From assembly GCF_003977665.1 (NCBI RefSeq), contig NZ_RYYV01000006.1:62001-126000 (forward strand): 64,000 nucleotides of DNA, given 5' to 3'. Positions 34,878 to 42,958 of this stretch are shown here, in pieces. This stretch comes from Dyella choica (lineage in GTDB: Bacteria; Pseudomonadota; Gammaproteobacteria; Xanthomonadales; Rhodanobacteraceae). The notes under the pieces are model-generated. The model was not told where the DNA came from. It saw only the letters and a program-made list of their open reading frames with translations, and ran no database searches. Numbering within the stretch: position 1 is the stretch's first letter; each line of letters starts with the position of its first letter. Position numbers and translations under genes: made by a program.

Positions 34878-35454
34878 GGAAACCCTGATTTTGCCCGACA
34901 AGGCAAAACGTCCACTGGCCAAACGTTGCTTCCGGAATCTCATAGTTTGGCCGCAGCCATCCAACGTAGATGGGCCACTGCTACCAGATTGATTTGGATC
35001 CGAAGAGCCTGATCCGACCACGGACCCGATGCGGGACTTCATTCGCCAAATGGTCGCAAGCGCCGCGGCAAATAAGGGGTCCGGAAAATAAAGGGGCGGA
35101 ACCTGAGGTATCCCCACGTGTTTTTGGCTTGCATCCCCCAAAAATCGGCGTTACAGGCATGCCATTTCAGAGCGAATCGTCATTCCGGCGAAGGCCGGAA
35201 TCCAGTTCAAATACGCCGTGCGAAGCACTCAACTTAAAAAAAGAATGTGTCCTTCGGACGCGTATCTAAACTGGATTTCGGCCTTCGCCGGAATGACGAG
35301 CAAAAAACGTCAGGCATCGCCGCAATAAGCTATCTCTCTGATGTGTCGACGGTTCTTGATCGAAAAACGTGGGGACACCTCAGGGGCGGAACACTTTTCT
35401 ACAACGATAACAGCTGGCGGGAAAAATACTCCGCCCCTAGTCTCGGTCCGCCTG
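34878..35454. other. Intergenic region dominated by a composite repeat
   Basis: The 577 bases contain no gene. They carry the nested inverted-repeat element at 35102-35384 and flanking AGGGGCGGAAC copies (around 35091 and 35383). Confidence 0.5.
35102..35384. repeat. Nested composite repeat: outer 24-bp inverted ends enclosing a REPIN
   Basis: Outer ends CCTGAGGTATCCCCACGTG... (35102-35125) and its near-complement (35361-35384). Inside, CGTCATTCCGGCGAAGGCCG... (35178-35205) faces its mirror at 35271-35298, a classic REPIN-like pair of palindromic REPs in opposite orientation. The outer boundary also occurs at 17116-17473. No coding capacity. Confidence 0.6.
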
Positions 35455-36456
35455 TTACATCACTTCCCAATGCCCGCTTCTTTTCGGGCCGTGATAGCGC
35501 AATTTGTTTTCCTGCTGCAGTTTGACGGCAGCGCGCTCCACCGCGCGCGGGGAGCGTCCAATGGCCTGCGCGACCTCCGCCAGGGTCAGTTCCGGCTGTT
35601 GGCGAAGTAGGGCCAAAATCTGCTGTGGCGTCTTGGCCGCTTTTTCTACCGGCGTTTTTACCGTCGTTTCTACCGGCGTTTTTACCGTCGTCTTGGAGCT
35701 AGCCTTGCTGACTGCGTCGTGGATGCAGACCAGCATGAAGCGGATAAAGGGCGCGGCATTTGACGCTGCCGTGCTTGCGTTGATGGCCCGGTAATACGCG
35801 GCTTGCTGCTGGTGAACAAGGCTCTCCACCGGTAGCCAGCCGAACGCAGGCTGCCAGCGCGAGAGCAGCAGGGTTTGCCACAGTCGACCCATGCGGCCGT
35901 TGCCATCGGCAAAGGGATGGATGAACTCGAATTCGTAGTGGAACACGGAGCTGGCAATGAGCGGATGCTCTTTGCTGACACGCAGCCAGTTGAACAGTCG
36001 AGACATCAAAAGCGGCACGCGGCCGGCTGGCGGAGCCATATGCAGCACCTTTTTCCCAGCCATCACGCCAACGCCGCCGGTGCGATATACCCCGGGACGA
36101 TCCAGCAGGCCGTACATCAGCTTTTTATGTGCGGCCAGCAGGTGCTGCTCTTTGAGTCCGTTCCACTTCGGCAATTGCTCATATACGGTCAGCGCGTTGC
36201 GTGCTTCCTGTAATTCGCGGGGCGGGGCCAATACCATCTTGCCTTCGAGAATCGCGGTGATTTGTTCCTCGGTGAGCGTATTGCCTTCGATCGCGAGCGA
36301 GCCTGTAATGGCGCGGATGCGATTGATGCGGCGCAGGCGCAAGTCCATGTCGAACTCGTGGGTCGCGCTCATTCGCCCCACTTGTTCGGCAATGTAAGCC
36401 ACCAGCGAAACGATTTCGCTGGTCAGTGTGTAGGGCGGCCGATATTTGGGTGGCAT
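35455..36456 (-). CDS. Fic family protein (class II, with N-terminal inhibitory motif)
   Basis: 333 aa AMP-transferase-type protein. The Fic core shows FEFIHPFADGNGRMGRLWQT, the complete HPFx(D/E)GNGRxxR active-site motif with catalytic His, at about residues 195-210. Near the N-terminus, TGSLAIEGNTLTEEQI contains the (S/T)xxxE(G/N) inhibitory helix whose Glu blocks ATP, so it is self-inhibited (class II). The C-terminus carries a winged-helix (ILALLRQQPELTLAEVAQAI then GRSPRAVERAAVKLQQENKL). Between them is a short tandem repeat KTPVETTVKTPVEKAAKTP. The start is ATG 36456 (MPPKYRPPYTLT); seven extra residues are possible from 36477. Confidence 0.9.
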   Translation of the reverse strand: MPPKYRPPYTLTSEIVSLVAYIAEQVGRMSATHEFDMDLRLRRINRIRAITGSLAIEGNTLTEEQITAILEGKMVLAPPRELQEARNALTVYEQLPKWNGLKEQHLLAAHKKLMYGLLDRPGVYRTGGVGVMAGKKVLHMAPPAGRVPLLMSRLFNWLRVSKEHPLIASSVFHYEFEFIHPFADGNGRMGRLWQTLLLSRWQPAFGWLPVESLVHQQQAAYYRAINASTAASNAAPFIRFMLVCIHDAVSKASSKTTVKTPVETTVKTPVEKAAKTPQQILALLRQQPELTLAEVAQAIGRSPRAVERAAVKLQQENKLRYHGPKRSGHWEVM

Positions 36457-36591
36457 GCTGTGGTGTCCGCTCTCCAACCAATCAGTGTCATGTCAGCAAG
36501 GCCTCAGTGGGCGGGTGCCGGTTTGACTGGTTCTCTCGAACTCTACTCACTTTTTGCCGGGAGCAGTGGCACGTCGTTGTGCTTGCTGCGT

Positions 36592-36613
36592 AAGAAAACC
36601 TCGCATCGGCGAG
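36592..36613 (-). terminator. Candidate terminator of the tRNA-Ile gene
   Basis: On the minus strand CTCGC CGAT GCGAG is followed by GTTTTCTT, about 20 nt past the encoded CCA end. It is a short stem with a T-rich tail, reasonable for a tRNA operon terminator. Confidence 0.5.
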
Positions 36614-36633
36614 ACATTCCTTGAACGGCTGGA

Positions 36634-36955
36634 TGGTGGGCCCACCAGGATTCGAACCTGGAACCAAGGGATTCGCGTAGTCCAAAGGTTTCCCTCTGGC
36701 GCGGACTATCTCTTCACCCTCCGCGCTTGCGTGCGGGTGGGGTGCGGGACGCTCGAGCCTGTTATCAAGGACGCTGAAGTCCTCAGGTAGTCTCTGCACC
36801 TTCCGGCGGTGTACCGCCGGCTTGGCTCAGGGTTGCCGCCGATCCGCGTTGGCGTCGCTGCGGGTTCCCTGAATTCATCCCGTTCCCGTTCGCGCATTAC
36901 TGCGCGACGGCACCTTTCGATGAGTCCCCTGCTCTAACCGTTGAGCTATAGGCCC
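36634..36955 (-). tRNA. ileX: tRNA-Ile(CAU) gene interrupted by a group I intron
   Basis: Exon 1 is 36955-36920 (36 nt) and exon 2 is 36673-36634 (40 nt, with CCA encoded). Joined, they make a 76-nt tRNA: acceptor GGGCCTA/TGGGCCC, D-stem GCTC/GAGC, anticodon stem GGGGA/TCCCT with loop CTCATAA (anticodon CAT), T-arm CCAGG TTCGAAT CCTGG, discriminator A. The overall sequence, including ATA before GCTC and GACTCATAATC around the anticodon, matches bacterial tRNA-Ile2 whose C34 is modified to lysidine by TilS, so it reads AUA codons. Elongator Met is less likely. The intron interrupts the loop directly 3' of anticodon base U36. Simple tRNA scanners can miss it. It is essential in most bacteria, so splicing must work if this is the only copy. 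Confidence 0.9.
36674..36919 (-). ncRNA. Group I self-splicing intron in the tRNA-Ile anticodon loop
   Basis: 246 nt, minus strand. P1 is visible at the 5' splice site: exon CAT, then C-GAAA-G, then GTG, giving CAUC/GGUG with a U.G wobble exactly at the splice site and a GAAA tetraloop. Core elements: CCCTGAGCCAAGC (Q-type), a strong P6/P5-like hairpin CCGGCGG TACA CCGCCGG nearby, AAGGTGCAGAGACTA (R-type, guanosine-binding P7 strand) and GAAGAGATAGTCC (S-type, the other P7 strand, GACTA/TAGTC). The last intron base is G (36674), the expected omega-G. No endonuclease ORF is present. Site, internal guide (GUG) and size resemble the about 205-nt Azoarcus tRNA-Ile intron (subgroup IC3), an established ribozyme. 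Confidence 0.88.
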
Positions 36956-36968
36956 TATCTCCGCGGGG

Positions 36969-36974
36969 ATGATA
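36969..36974 (-). promoter_or_regulatory. Candidate extended -10 box of the tRNA-Ile gene
   Basis: On the minus strand TGG TATCAT lies 13 nt before the mature tRNA 5' end, followed by the GC-rich CCCCGCGG, which resembles a stringent-control discriminator. No good -35 is seen, in keeping with an extended -10. Prediction only. Confidence 0.35.
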
Positions 36975-37131
36975 CCAGTATGGAGGTGGGGGCGGTGTAG
37001 GGGTGTGGTGCGGTTTCGTGTCTCGTAATAGGCGCTAGATCCCGGCGTGCGCCGGAATGATGAGCAAATCGGCGATTCTTTAACGTCGCCCGGCATAGAT
37101 TAGGTGCCCCTTTCGACGCGGAGGTGGAACC

Positions 37132-37503
37132 ATGAGCACTGAAAAGGTGGCGAAGCGGTTGGTGGAGCTGTGCCGCGAGGGTAAATACGAGCAGGCGCAG
37201 CAAGAGCTTTACGCGAAGGATGCGATCAGCATCGAGCCGCAGGAGATGGCGAATGGCCCCATGGGCAATGCCAAGGGATTGAAGGCGATCCTGGAGAAGG
37301 GACACCAGTTCATGGAAGCGGTGGAAGCGATCCACCAGAACGAAGTGAGCGAGCCGGTGGTGGCGGATGGCTGGTTCAGTGTGGCGATGCATCTGGATGC
37401 CACGATGAAGGGCCGCGGCCGGACGGATATGCGCGAGATCTGCGTGTATCACGTCAAGAACGACAAGATTGTGCAGGAGCAGTTTTTCTACGACATGCAT
37501 TGA
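37132..37503 (+). CDS. SnoaL-like / NTF2-fold protein
   Basis: 123 aa, cytoplasmic. The opening KVAKRLVELCREGKYEQAQQ with ELYAKDAISIEPQ (helix, then the Y-x-x-D-A strand) and the C-terminal ICVYHVKNDKIVQEQFFYD are typical of the SnoaL/NTF2 cone fold. The protein probably binds a small molecule, but a catalytic role is not evident. GGAGGTGGA precedes ATG 37132. It lies between the tRNA-Ile gene (opposite strand) and the IS481 element. Confidence 0.8.
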   Translation: MSTEKVAKRLVELCREGKYEQAQQELYAKDAISIEPQEMANGPMGNAKGLKAILEKGHQFMEAVEAIHQNEVSEPVVADGWFSVAMHLDATMKGRGRTDMREICVYHVKNDKIVQEQFFYDMH

Positions 37504-37509
37504 GGTGGT

Positions 37510-37586
37510 TGGGTGGGGTGAAGCCAACCCGCGATGAACATGAGCATTGCGGCAAGCTCGTACAACCCCACCACAACCCTCCCCTG
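37510..37586. repeat. REP-like palindrome, family A, left half cut by IS481
   Basis: GAAGCCAACCCGCGATGAAC..., GCGGCAAGCTCGTACAACCC and CCCTCCCCTG match the intact copy at 61078-61170. The complementary right half (CGAGCAGGGGAGGGG) is found after the IS at 38851. The insertion occurred in the hairpin loop. Confidence 0.7.
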
Positions 37587-38845
37587 TGTATGGACCGGGG
37601 ACATGGGTAACAGGTGTTCGGGGACATGGGTAACAACTTACTCCATGGTGGTGGGCTGGGTCAGATCGACTCGGCCCACCACGTGGTGACAGAAATACAC
37701 CACATGTTGCCCGTCACACTGAGCATCGGGTTCCAGTGCGACAGGCAGTCCACGCAAGGCATGGGAGATGTGAAAACGTCGCCCCTGAAACTGAATGCGT
37801 CCACTGACATCGACCTGGCGCACGGCTAGTTCGGGCGCGTACTCGATGGGTGGTAAATGCTCTGGGTAGGGCCGCTCGCTGGGGCGATAACGTGAAGCGG
37901 GCACGTTCATCTGTAAGGCTTGATGCGGACGGTGCTGGTTGTAGAGATCACGATAGGTATCGAACGCCTGCTGGGCATCGACCAAGTCGCGCAGCCCTCG
38001 CCGTTGCAGCAGCCCCCGATTGAGCGTGCGATGAAAGCGTTCGTCTTTGCCGTTGGTCTGCGGATGATCAGGCCGTGCGTGCGTCAGGCTAACGCCCAGT
38101 TGGATCAGCCACACGCCCAGACGCGTGAGGCGATCCTCGCGATGCATCGTGCCCCAGGGGGAGCCGTTATCGCAGCTGATGCGCCAGGGTAGGCCATAAC
38201 GCCGAAAGCACTGGATCAGTGGGGCTTGCACATCGTGCAGCGTTTCGCCGGCACACGCGTGCAGCAGCACATTGAAGCGCGAATGGTCATCCAGCAAGGT
38301 CAAGGGATGACAGCGCCCGTGGGTCATCGGCACATGCCCTTTGAAGTCCATTTGCCACAGCGCATTGGGTTGAGGATGCTCGAAACGCTGCCAGGGTGTG
38401 GCGGCGATCGAGGCCTGCGCCTGAATGCGGCCGTGACGCTGCAAGATCGTGGTGATCGTGCTTACCGCCGGTAGCGTCGCATGCCCGTGATCCTGCAGAT
38501 ACCGCTTGAGCTTGCGGGCACCCCAATCAGGAAATTGGTCGCGCGTGGTCAGCAGCAGTGTTTCGATAGCCTCCTGAGTACGACTGGGTGAAGCGTGGGG
38601 ACGACGCGACTGATCCTCCAACGGTGCCGGTCGGCCCAGCCACTTATAACCTGTCTTGCGACTGATGCCGTAACGGCGACATAGATCGCTGACGTTCGAA
38701 CCTGGCTGACGCGCCAAGGCGACAAACTCGTTTCGTAGAGACATGGCACTCCTCGTGTTCCAGGGCATAGGCCACCTCGCTGGGACTCCAGCCAGGTGTA
38801 ACCCATGTCCCCGAACACTTGTTACCTATGTCCCCGGTCCATACA
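37587..38845. mobile_element. Complete IS481-family insertion sequence
   Basis: 1259 bp bounded by about 48-bp near-perfect inverted repeats starting TGTATGGACCGGGGACAT and ending with its complement ATGTCCCCGGTCCATACA. Each end carries an internal repetition of GGGGACATgGGTAACA. A 5-bp direct repeat CCCTG flanks it (37582-37586 and 38846-38850), the likely target duplication. It encodes one intact DDE transposase. The clean ends and intact gene suggest recent, possibly active, transposition. Confidence 0.9.
37638..38744 (-). CDS. IS481-family DDE transposase
   Basis: 368 aa. An N-terminal helix-turn-helix (SLRNEFVALARQPGSNVSDL then CRRYGISRKTGYKWLGR) binds the ends. The rve-type catalytic core has LWQMDFKGHVPM (first Asp), RISCDNGSPWG (second Asp) and HPQTNGKDERFHRTL (catalytic Glu), in that order and spacing. 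A C-terminal beta-domain follows (VRQVDVSGRIQFQGRRFHIS). ATG 38744 fits the family start MSLRxEFV; eight extra residues are possible. No frameshift is seen, so the enzyme should be functional. Confidence 0.93.
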   Translation of the reverse strand: MSLRNEFVALARQPGSNVSDLCRRYGISRKTGYKWLGRPAPLEDQSRRPHASPSRTQEAIETLLLTTRDQFPDWGARKLKRYLQDHGHATLPAVSTITTILQRHGRIQAQASIAATPWQRFEHPQPNALWQMDFKGHVPMTHGRCHPLTLLDDHSRFNVLLHACAGETLHDVQAPLIQCFRRYGLPWRISCDNGSPWGTMHREDRLTRLGVWLIQLGVSLTHARPDHPQTNGKDERFHRTLNRGLLQRRGLRDLVDAQQAFDTYRDLYNQHRPHQALQMNVPASRYRPSERPYPEHLPPIEYAPELAVRQVDVSGRIQFQGRRFHISHALRGLPVALEPDAQCDGQHVVYFCHHVVGRVDLTQPTTME

Positions 38846-38893
38846 CCCTGCGAGCAGGGGAGGGGCCGATTCGCAGTGAACTAGCGCCAAAAG

Positions 38894-38919
38894 AAAAGCC
38901 CCGCGAGAGCGGGGCTTTT
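38894..38919. terminator. Intrinsic terminator of rpoD
   Basis: AAAAGCCCCGC GAGA GCGGGGCTTTT; on the minus strand the stem is followed by CTTTTCTTTT, 24 nt beyond the rpoD stop. A strong hairpin with T-run. Confidence 0.9.
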
Positions 38920-38942
38920 GTTCTGGCAGCGGTTGCCTGGGC

Positions 38943-40802
<1,860 letters not shown>

Positions 40803-40892
40803 ACCGTCCGCCGCGGGATAGGAACCAATCAGTATAGCGATGTGATGCTTTTTTGACCAGTTTTCAAGAGAAAAATTCGTTTCCATTGGCAC

Positions 40893-40925
40893 GCAAAAAT
40901 CGCGCCAAATCGCGGATTTGGGCGC
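40893..40925 (-). terminator. Intrinsic terminator of dtd
   Basis: GCGCCAAATC (40902-40911) pairs with GATTTGGGCGC (40915-40925, one bulge); on the minus strand GATTTTTGCG follows. An outer pair TTCCATTGGC (40881-40890)/GCCAATGGAA (40924-40933) extends the structure. It separates dtd from rpoD. Confidence 0.75.
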
Positions 40926-40965
40926 CAATGGAAGCGTTCTTTAGAGCAACGTGTTCACCTGGCAG

Positions 40966-41406
40966 CTAACGCACCTCGAGCCAAAAGGTGACAGGGCCAT
41001 CGTTGACCAGATGTACCTGCATATGGGCACCGAAGCGCCCAATTTCCACCCTCGGATGCGCTGCGCGTGCCAAGTCCACCAGCCGTTCGAACCAGGTTCG
41101 CCCATGCTCAGGCGTAGCGGCGCTGGTGAAGCTGGGGCGCATGCCGGAGCGGGTATCGGCGGCCAGGGTGAACTGGCTGACCAGCAGCAGGCCGCCGCCG
41201 GTATCGGTCAGCGAGCGATTCATCTTGCCGGCTTCGTCGGCGAACACGCGATAGCCGAGCAGCCGCTCGACCATCCGCTTCGCCTGCGCCTCGCCGTCGT
41301 CCGGCTGCACGGCCACCAGCGCCAGCAGGCCAGGGCCGATGGCGCCTACGGTTTCGTTGTCGACGTCGACGCGGGCGGAGAGCGCGCGCTGGATAAGGGC
41401 GATCAT
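40966..41406 (-). CDS. dtd: D-aminoacyl-tRNA deacylase
   Basis: Hydrolyses D-amino acids (and Gly-tRNA-Ala) from mischarged tRNA, protecting translation; homodimer, cytoplasmic. 146 aa, the standard size. [20 protein letters not shown] is the family opening. The conserved [20 protein letters not shown] contains the SQxTL active-site motif, and [14 protein letters not shown] near the C-terminus contains the NxGPxT motif that rejects L-amino acids. Upstream of rpoD, with a terminator between. Confidence 0.96.
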   Translation of the reverse strand: MIALIQRALSARVDVDNETVGAIGPGLLALVAVQPDDGEAQAKRMVERLLGYRVFADEAGKMNRSLTDTGGGLLLVSQFTLAADTRSGMRPSFTSAATPEHGRTWFERLVDLARAAHPRVEIGRFGAHMQVHLVNDGPVTFWLEVR

Positions 41407-41645
41407 GGATGGCTGACGGGCTGGGAATGAAGCGGTAACTCTGCAGGGCGATGCGGGTTGGGTAAAGAGATGGACAGCGATTGACCCATCGCTTGATGAA
41501 GCAACGGCAGAAAGCGTCGATGCTTGAGGCGCTCCCTCCCCTACTACACGTAGGGCAGGGGACCGAGCACGCAGGCTTGGAGTATTCGCAATCGCCTCTT
41601 CCCTTTACCCTTACGCGTTCGCCCGCCCTGTACGGCACTCTTCGA

Positions 41646-42524
41646 ATGCGTCTCGACATCTACCTGGTCTACCTGCTGCTGCGCCTGTTCGGTCTATTGC
41701 CGTTGCGCTGGCTGCAGGGATTCGGCGCACTGCTGGGGCGGCTGGCGTTGCGGCGTGGTGGAAAGATGGCGCGCTATACGGCGGTGAACTTGCAGATCGT
41801 GCAGCCGCAGCTGGACGAAAAAGCGCGGAGCGGGCTGGTGCGCGAGGCGCTAGTCGAGGGCGGCAAGTCGATCACCGAGATCGTGAAGATCTGGGGCGCC
41901 GGCGCAGAATCGGCGCTCGGGCTGGTGCGGGAAGTGCGCGGCGAGGCGCTGTTCGAGCAGGCGCTGGCTTCCGGCAAGGGCGTGATCATCGCCGCTCCGC
42001 ACCTGGGTTGCTGGGAGCTGCTCAATTACTGGCTTTGCTACAAGACGCCGATGGCGATTCTCTATCGTCCACCCCGCATTGCCGCGGTGGAGGCGTTGCT
42101 GCGCAAAGTGCGCGGCGCACTGGCGCCGGAGCAGGTGCGGGCGGAAGGGGCCGGCGTGCGTGCGTTGTACAAGCGGTTGGCCGCCGGCGGCACGGTGGGC
42201 ATCCTGCCGGATCAGAAGCCGCGCCAAGGGGAGGGCGAGTTCGCGCCGTTCTTCGGGCGCGAGGCGATGACGATGGTGTTGTTGCCGCGTCTTGCGGCGC
42301 GTACCGGCGCAACCGTGTTGTTTGCGTTTGCCGAGCGCCTGCCGCGTGGCGAGGGCTATCGCATCCATTTTTTGCCGGCGCCGGAAGGCCTGGATGATGC
42401 GGACCTGCCGCGTGCGTGCGCAGCGCTCAATCGCGGGGTGGAGAGCTGCGTGAAGCTCGCCTTTGCGCAGTATCAATGGCATTACAAGCGGTATTCGGCG
42501 GATGACCGGCCGAGTCCGTATTGA
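41646..42524 (+). CDS. Lipid A biosynthesis acyltransferase (LpxL/HtrB-like)
   Basis: Inner-membrane-associated enzyme that adds a secondary acyl chain to lipid A (or a similar lipid). 292 aa. The N-terminal hydrophobic helix (DIYLVYLLLRLFGLLPLRWL) is followed by the catalytic HX4E motif in IIAAPHLGCWELLNYW (His about 122), then a GVRALYKRLAAGGTVGILPD with QKPRQGEGEFAPFFGREAMT block, a typical LpxL/LpxM feature. The start is ATG 41646, as in the family; the earlier ATG at 41481 adds 55 residues of no similarity. It stands next to the LPS-core cluster but on the opposite strand. Confidence 0.88.
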   Translation: MRLDIYLVYLLLRLFGLLPLRWLQGFGALLGRLALRRGGKMARYTAVNLQIVQPQLDEKARSGLVREALVEGGKSITEIVKIWGAGAESALGLVREVRGEALFEQALASGKGVIIAAPHLGCWELLNYWLCYKTPMAILYRPPRIAAVEALLRKVRGALAPEQVRAEGAGVRALYKRLAAGGTVGILPDQKPRQGEGEFAPFFGREAMTMVLLPRLAARTGATVLFAFAERLPRGEGYRIHFLPAPEGLDDADLPRACAALNRGVESCVKLAFAQYQWHYKRYSADDRPSPY

Positions 42525-42567
42525 GGCTCCGGCAAGGGTGACGTTGGCGCTCGCGTGCGAAGGCTTC

Positions 42568-42642
42568 GTAGGCTGGGATGGCAATCCCAGCATGGCGCAG
42601 CTGCATGCACGGCAATGCTGGGTTTTGCAACGTAAGCCTACG
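42568..42642. repeat. REP-like palindrome pair, family B
   Basis: GTAGGCTGGGATGGCAATCC...AGCATG and the mirrored CATGC...GCAATGCTGGGTTTTGCAAC...CCTACG form a long imperfect hairpin. It lies between the convergent acyltransferase and TPR genes and slightly overlaps the end of the TPR gene. Confidence 0.65.
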
Positions 42643-42958
42643 TGCCCTCAATGCGGCGCAGAAATACCGTCATTTCCTTTTCCGCCTGCTTGTCACCACG
42701 CTGCTGCGCCACAGCAATGCCTTGCCGCCAGGCCTCGGCTGCGCCAGCTTCGTCGTGCACGGCCAGGCAGGCTTTGCCGAGCAGCTTCCAGGCCGCGGAA
42801 TAGTGAGGGTCAAACGAAACCGCGTGCCGAAATTCTTCGATCGCTGCCGCGTGATCGCCGGCACCGAGCAGCGCATTGCCCAACGAAAACCGCAGCAGTG
42901 CGCCATCACGCGGACCTCCGCATTGCTTGCGCAGGCTGTCGATCAACGTGCTGCTCAC
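42638..42958 (-). CDS. Small tetratricopeptide-repeat protein
   Basis: 106 aa, soluble. Two to three TPR helices pairs: ALLRFSLGNALLGAGDHAAA with IEEFRHAVSFDPHYSAAWKL, then GKACLAVHDEAGAAEAWRQG. It starts at GTG 42958, overlapping the stop of the GT39 gene by four bases (GTGA), so translation is coupled; the longer frame upstream is a shadow of that gene. It resembles the small TPR proteins often found after ArnT-like genes in Xanthomonadales. The partner is unknown. Confidence 0.8.
   Translation of the reverse strand: MSSTLIDSLRKQCGGPRDGALLRFSLGNALLGAGDHAAAIEEFRHAVSFDPHYSAAWKLLGKACLAVHDEAGAAEAWRQGIAVAQQRGDKQAEKEMTVFLRRIEGT

Noticed and set aside
36674-36919. Group II intron or archaeal-type tRNA intron
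   Set aside because: No domain V hairpin, no bulge-helix-bulge at the junctions; the omega-G, U.G at the 5' site and R/S elements fit group I only.
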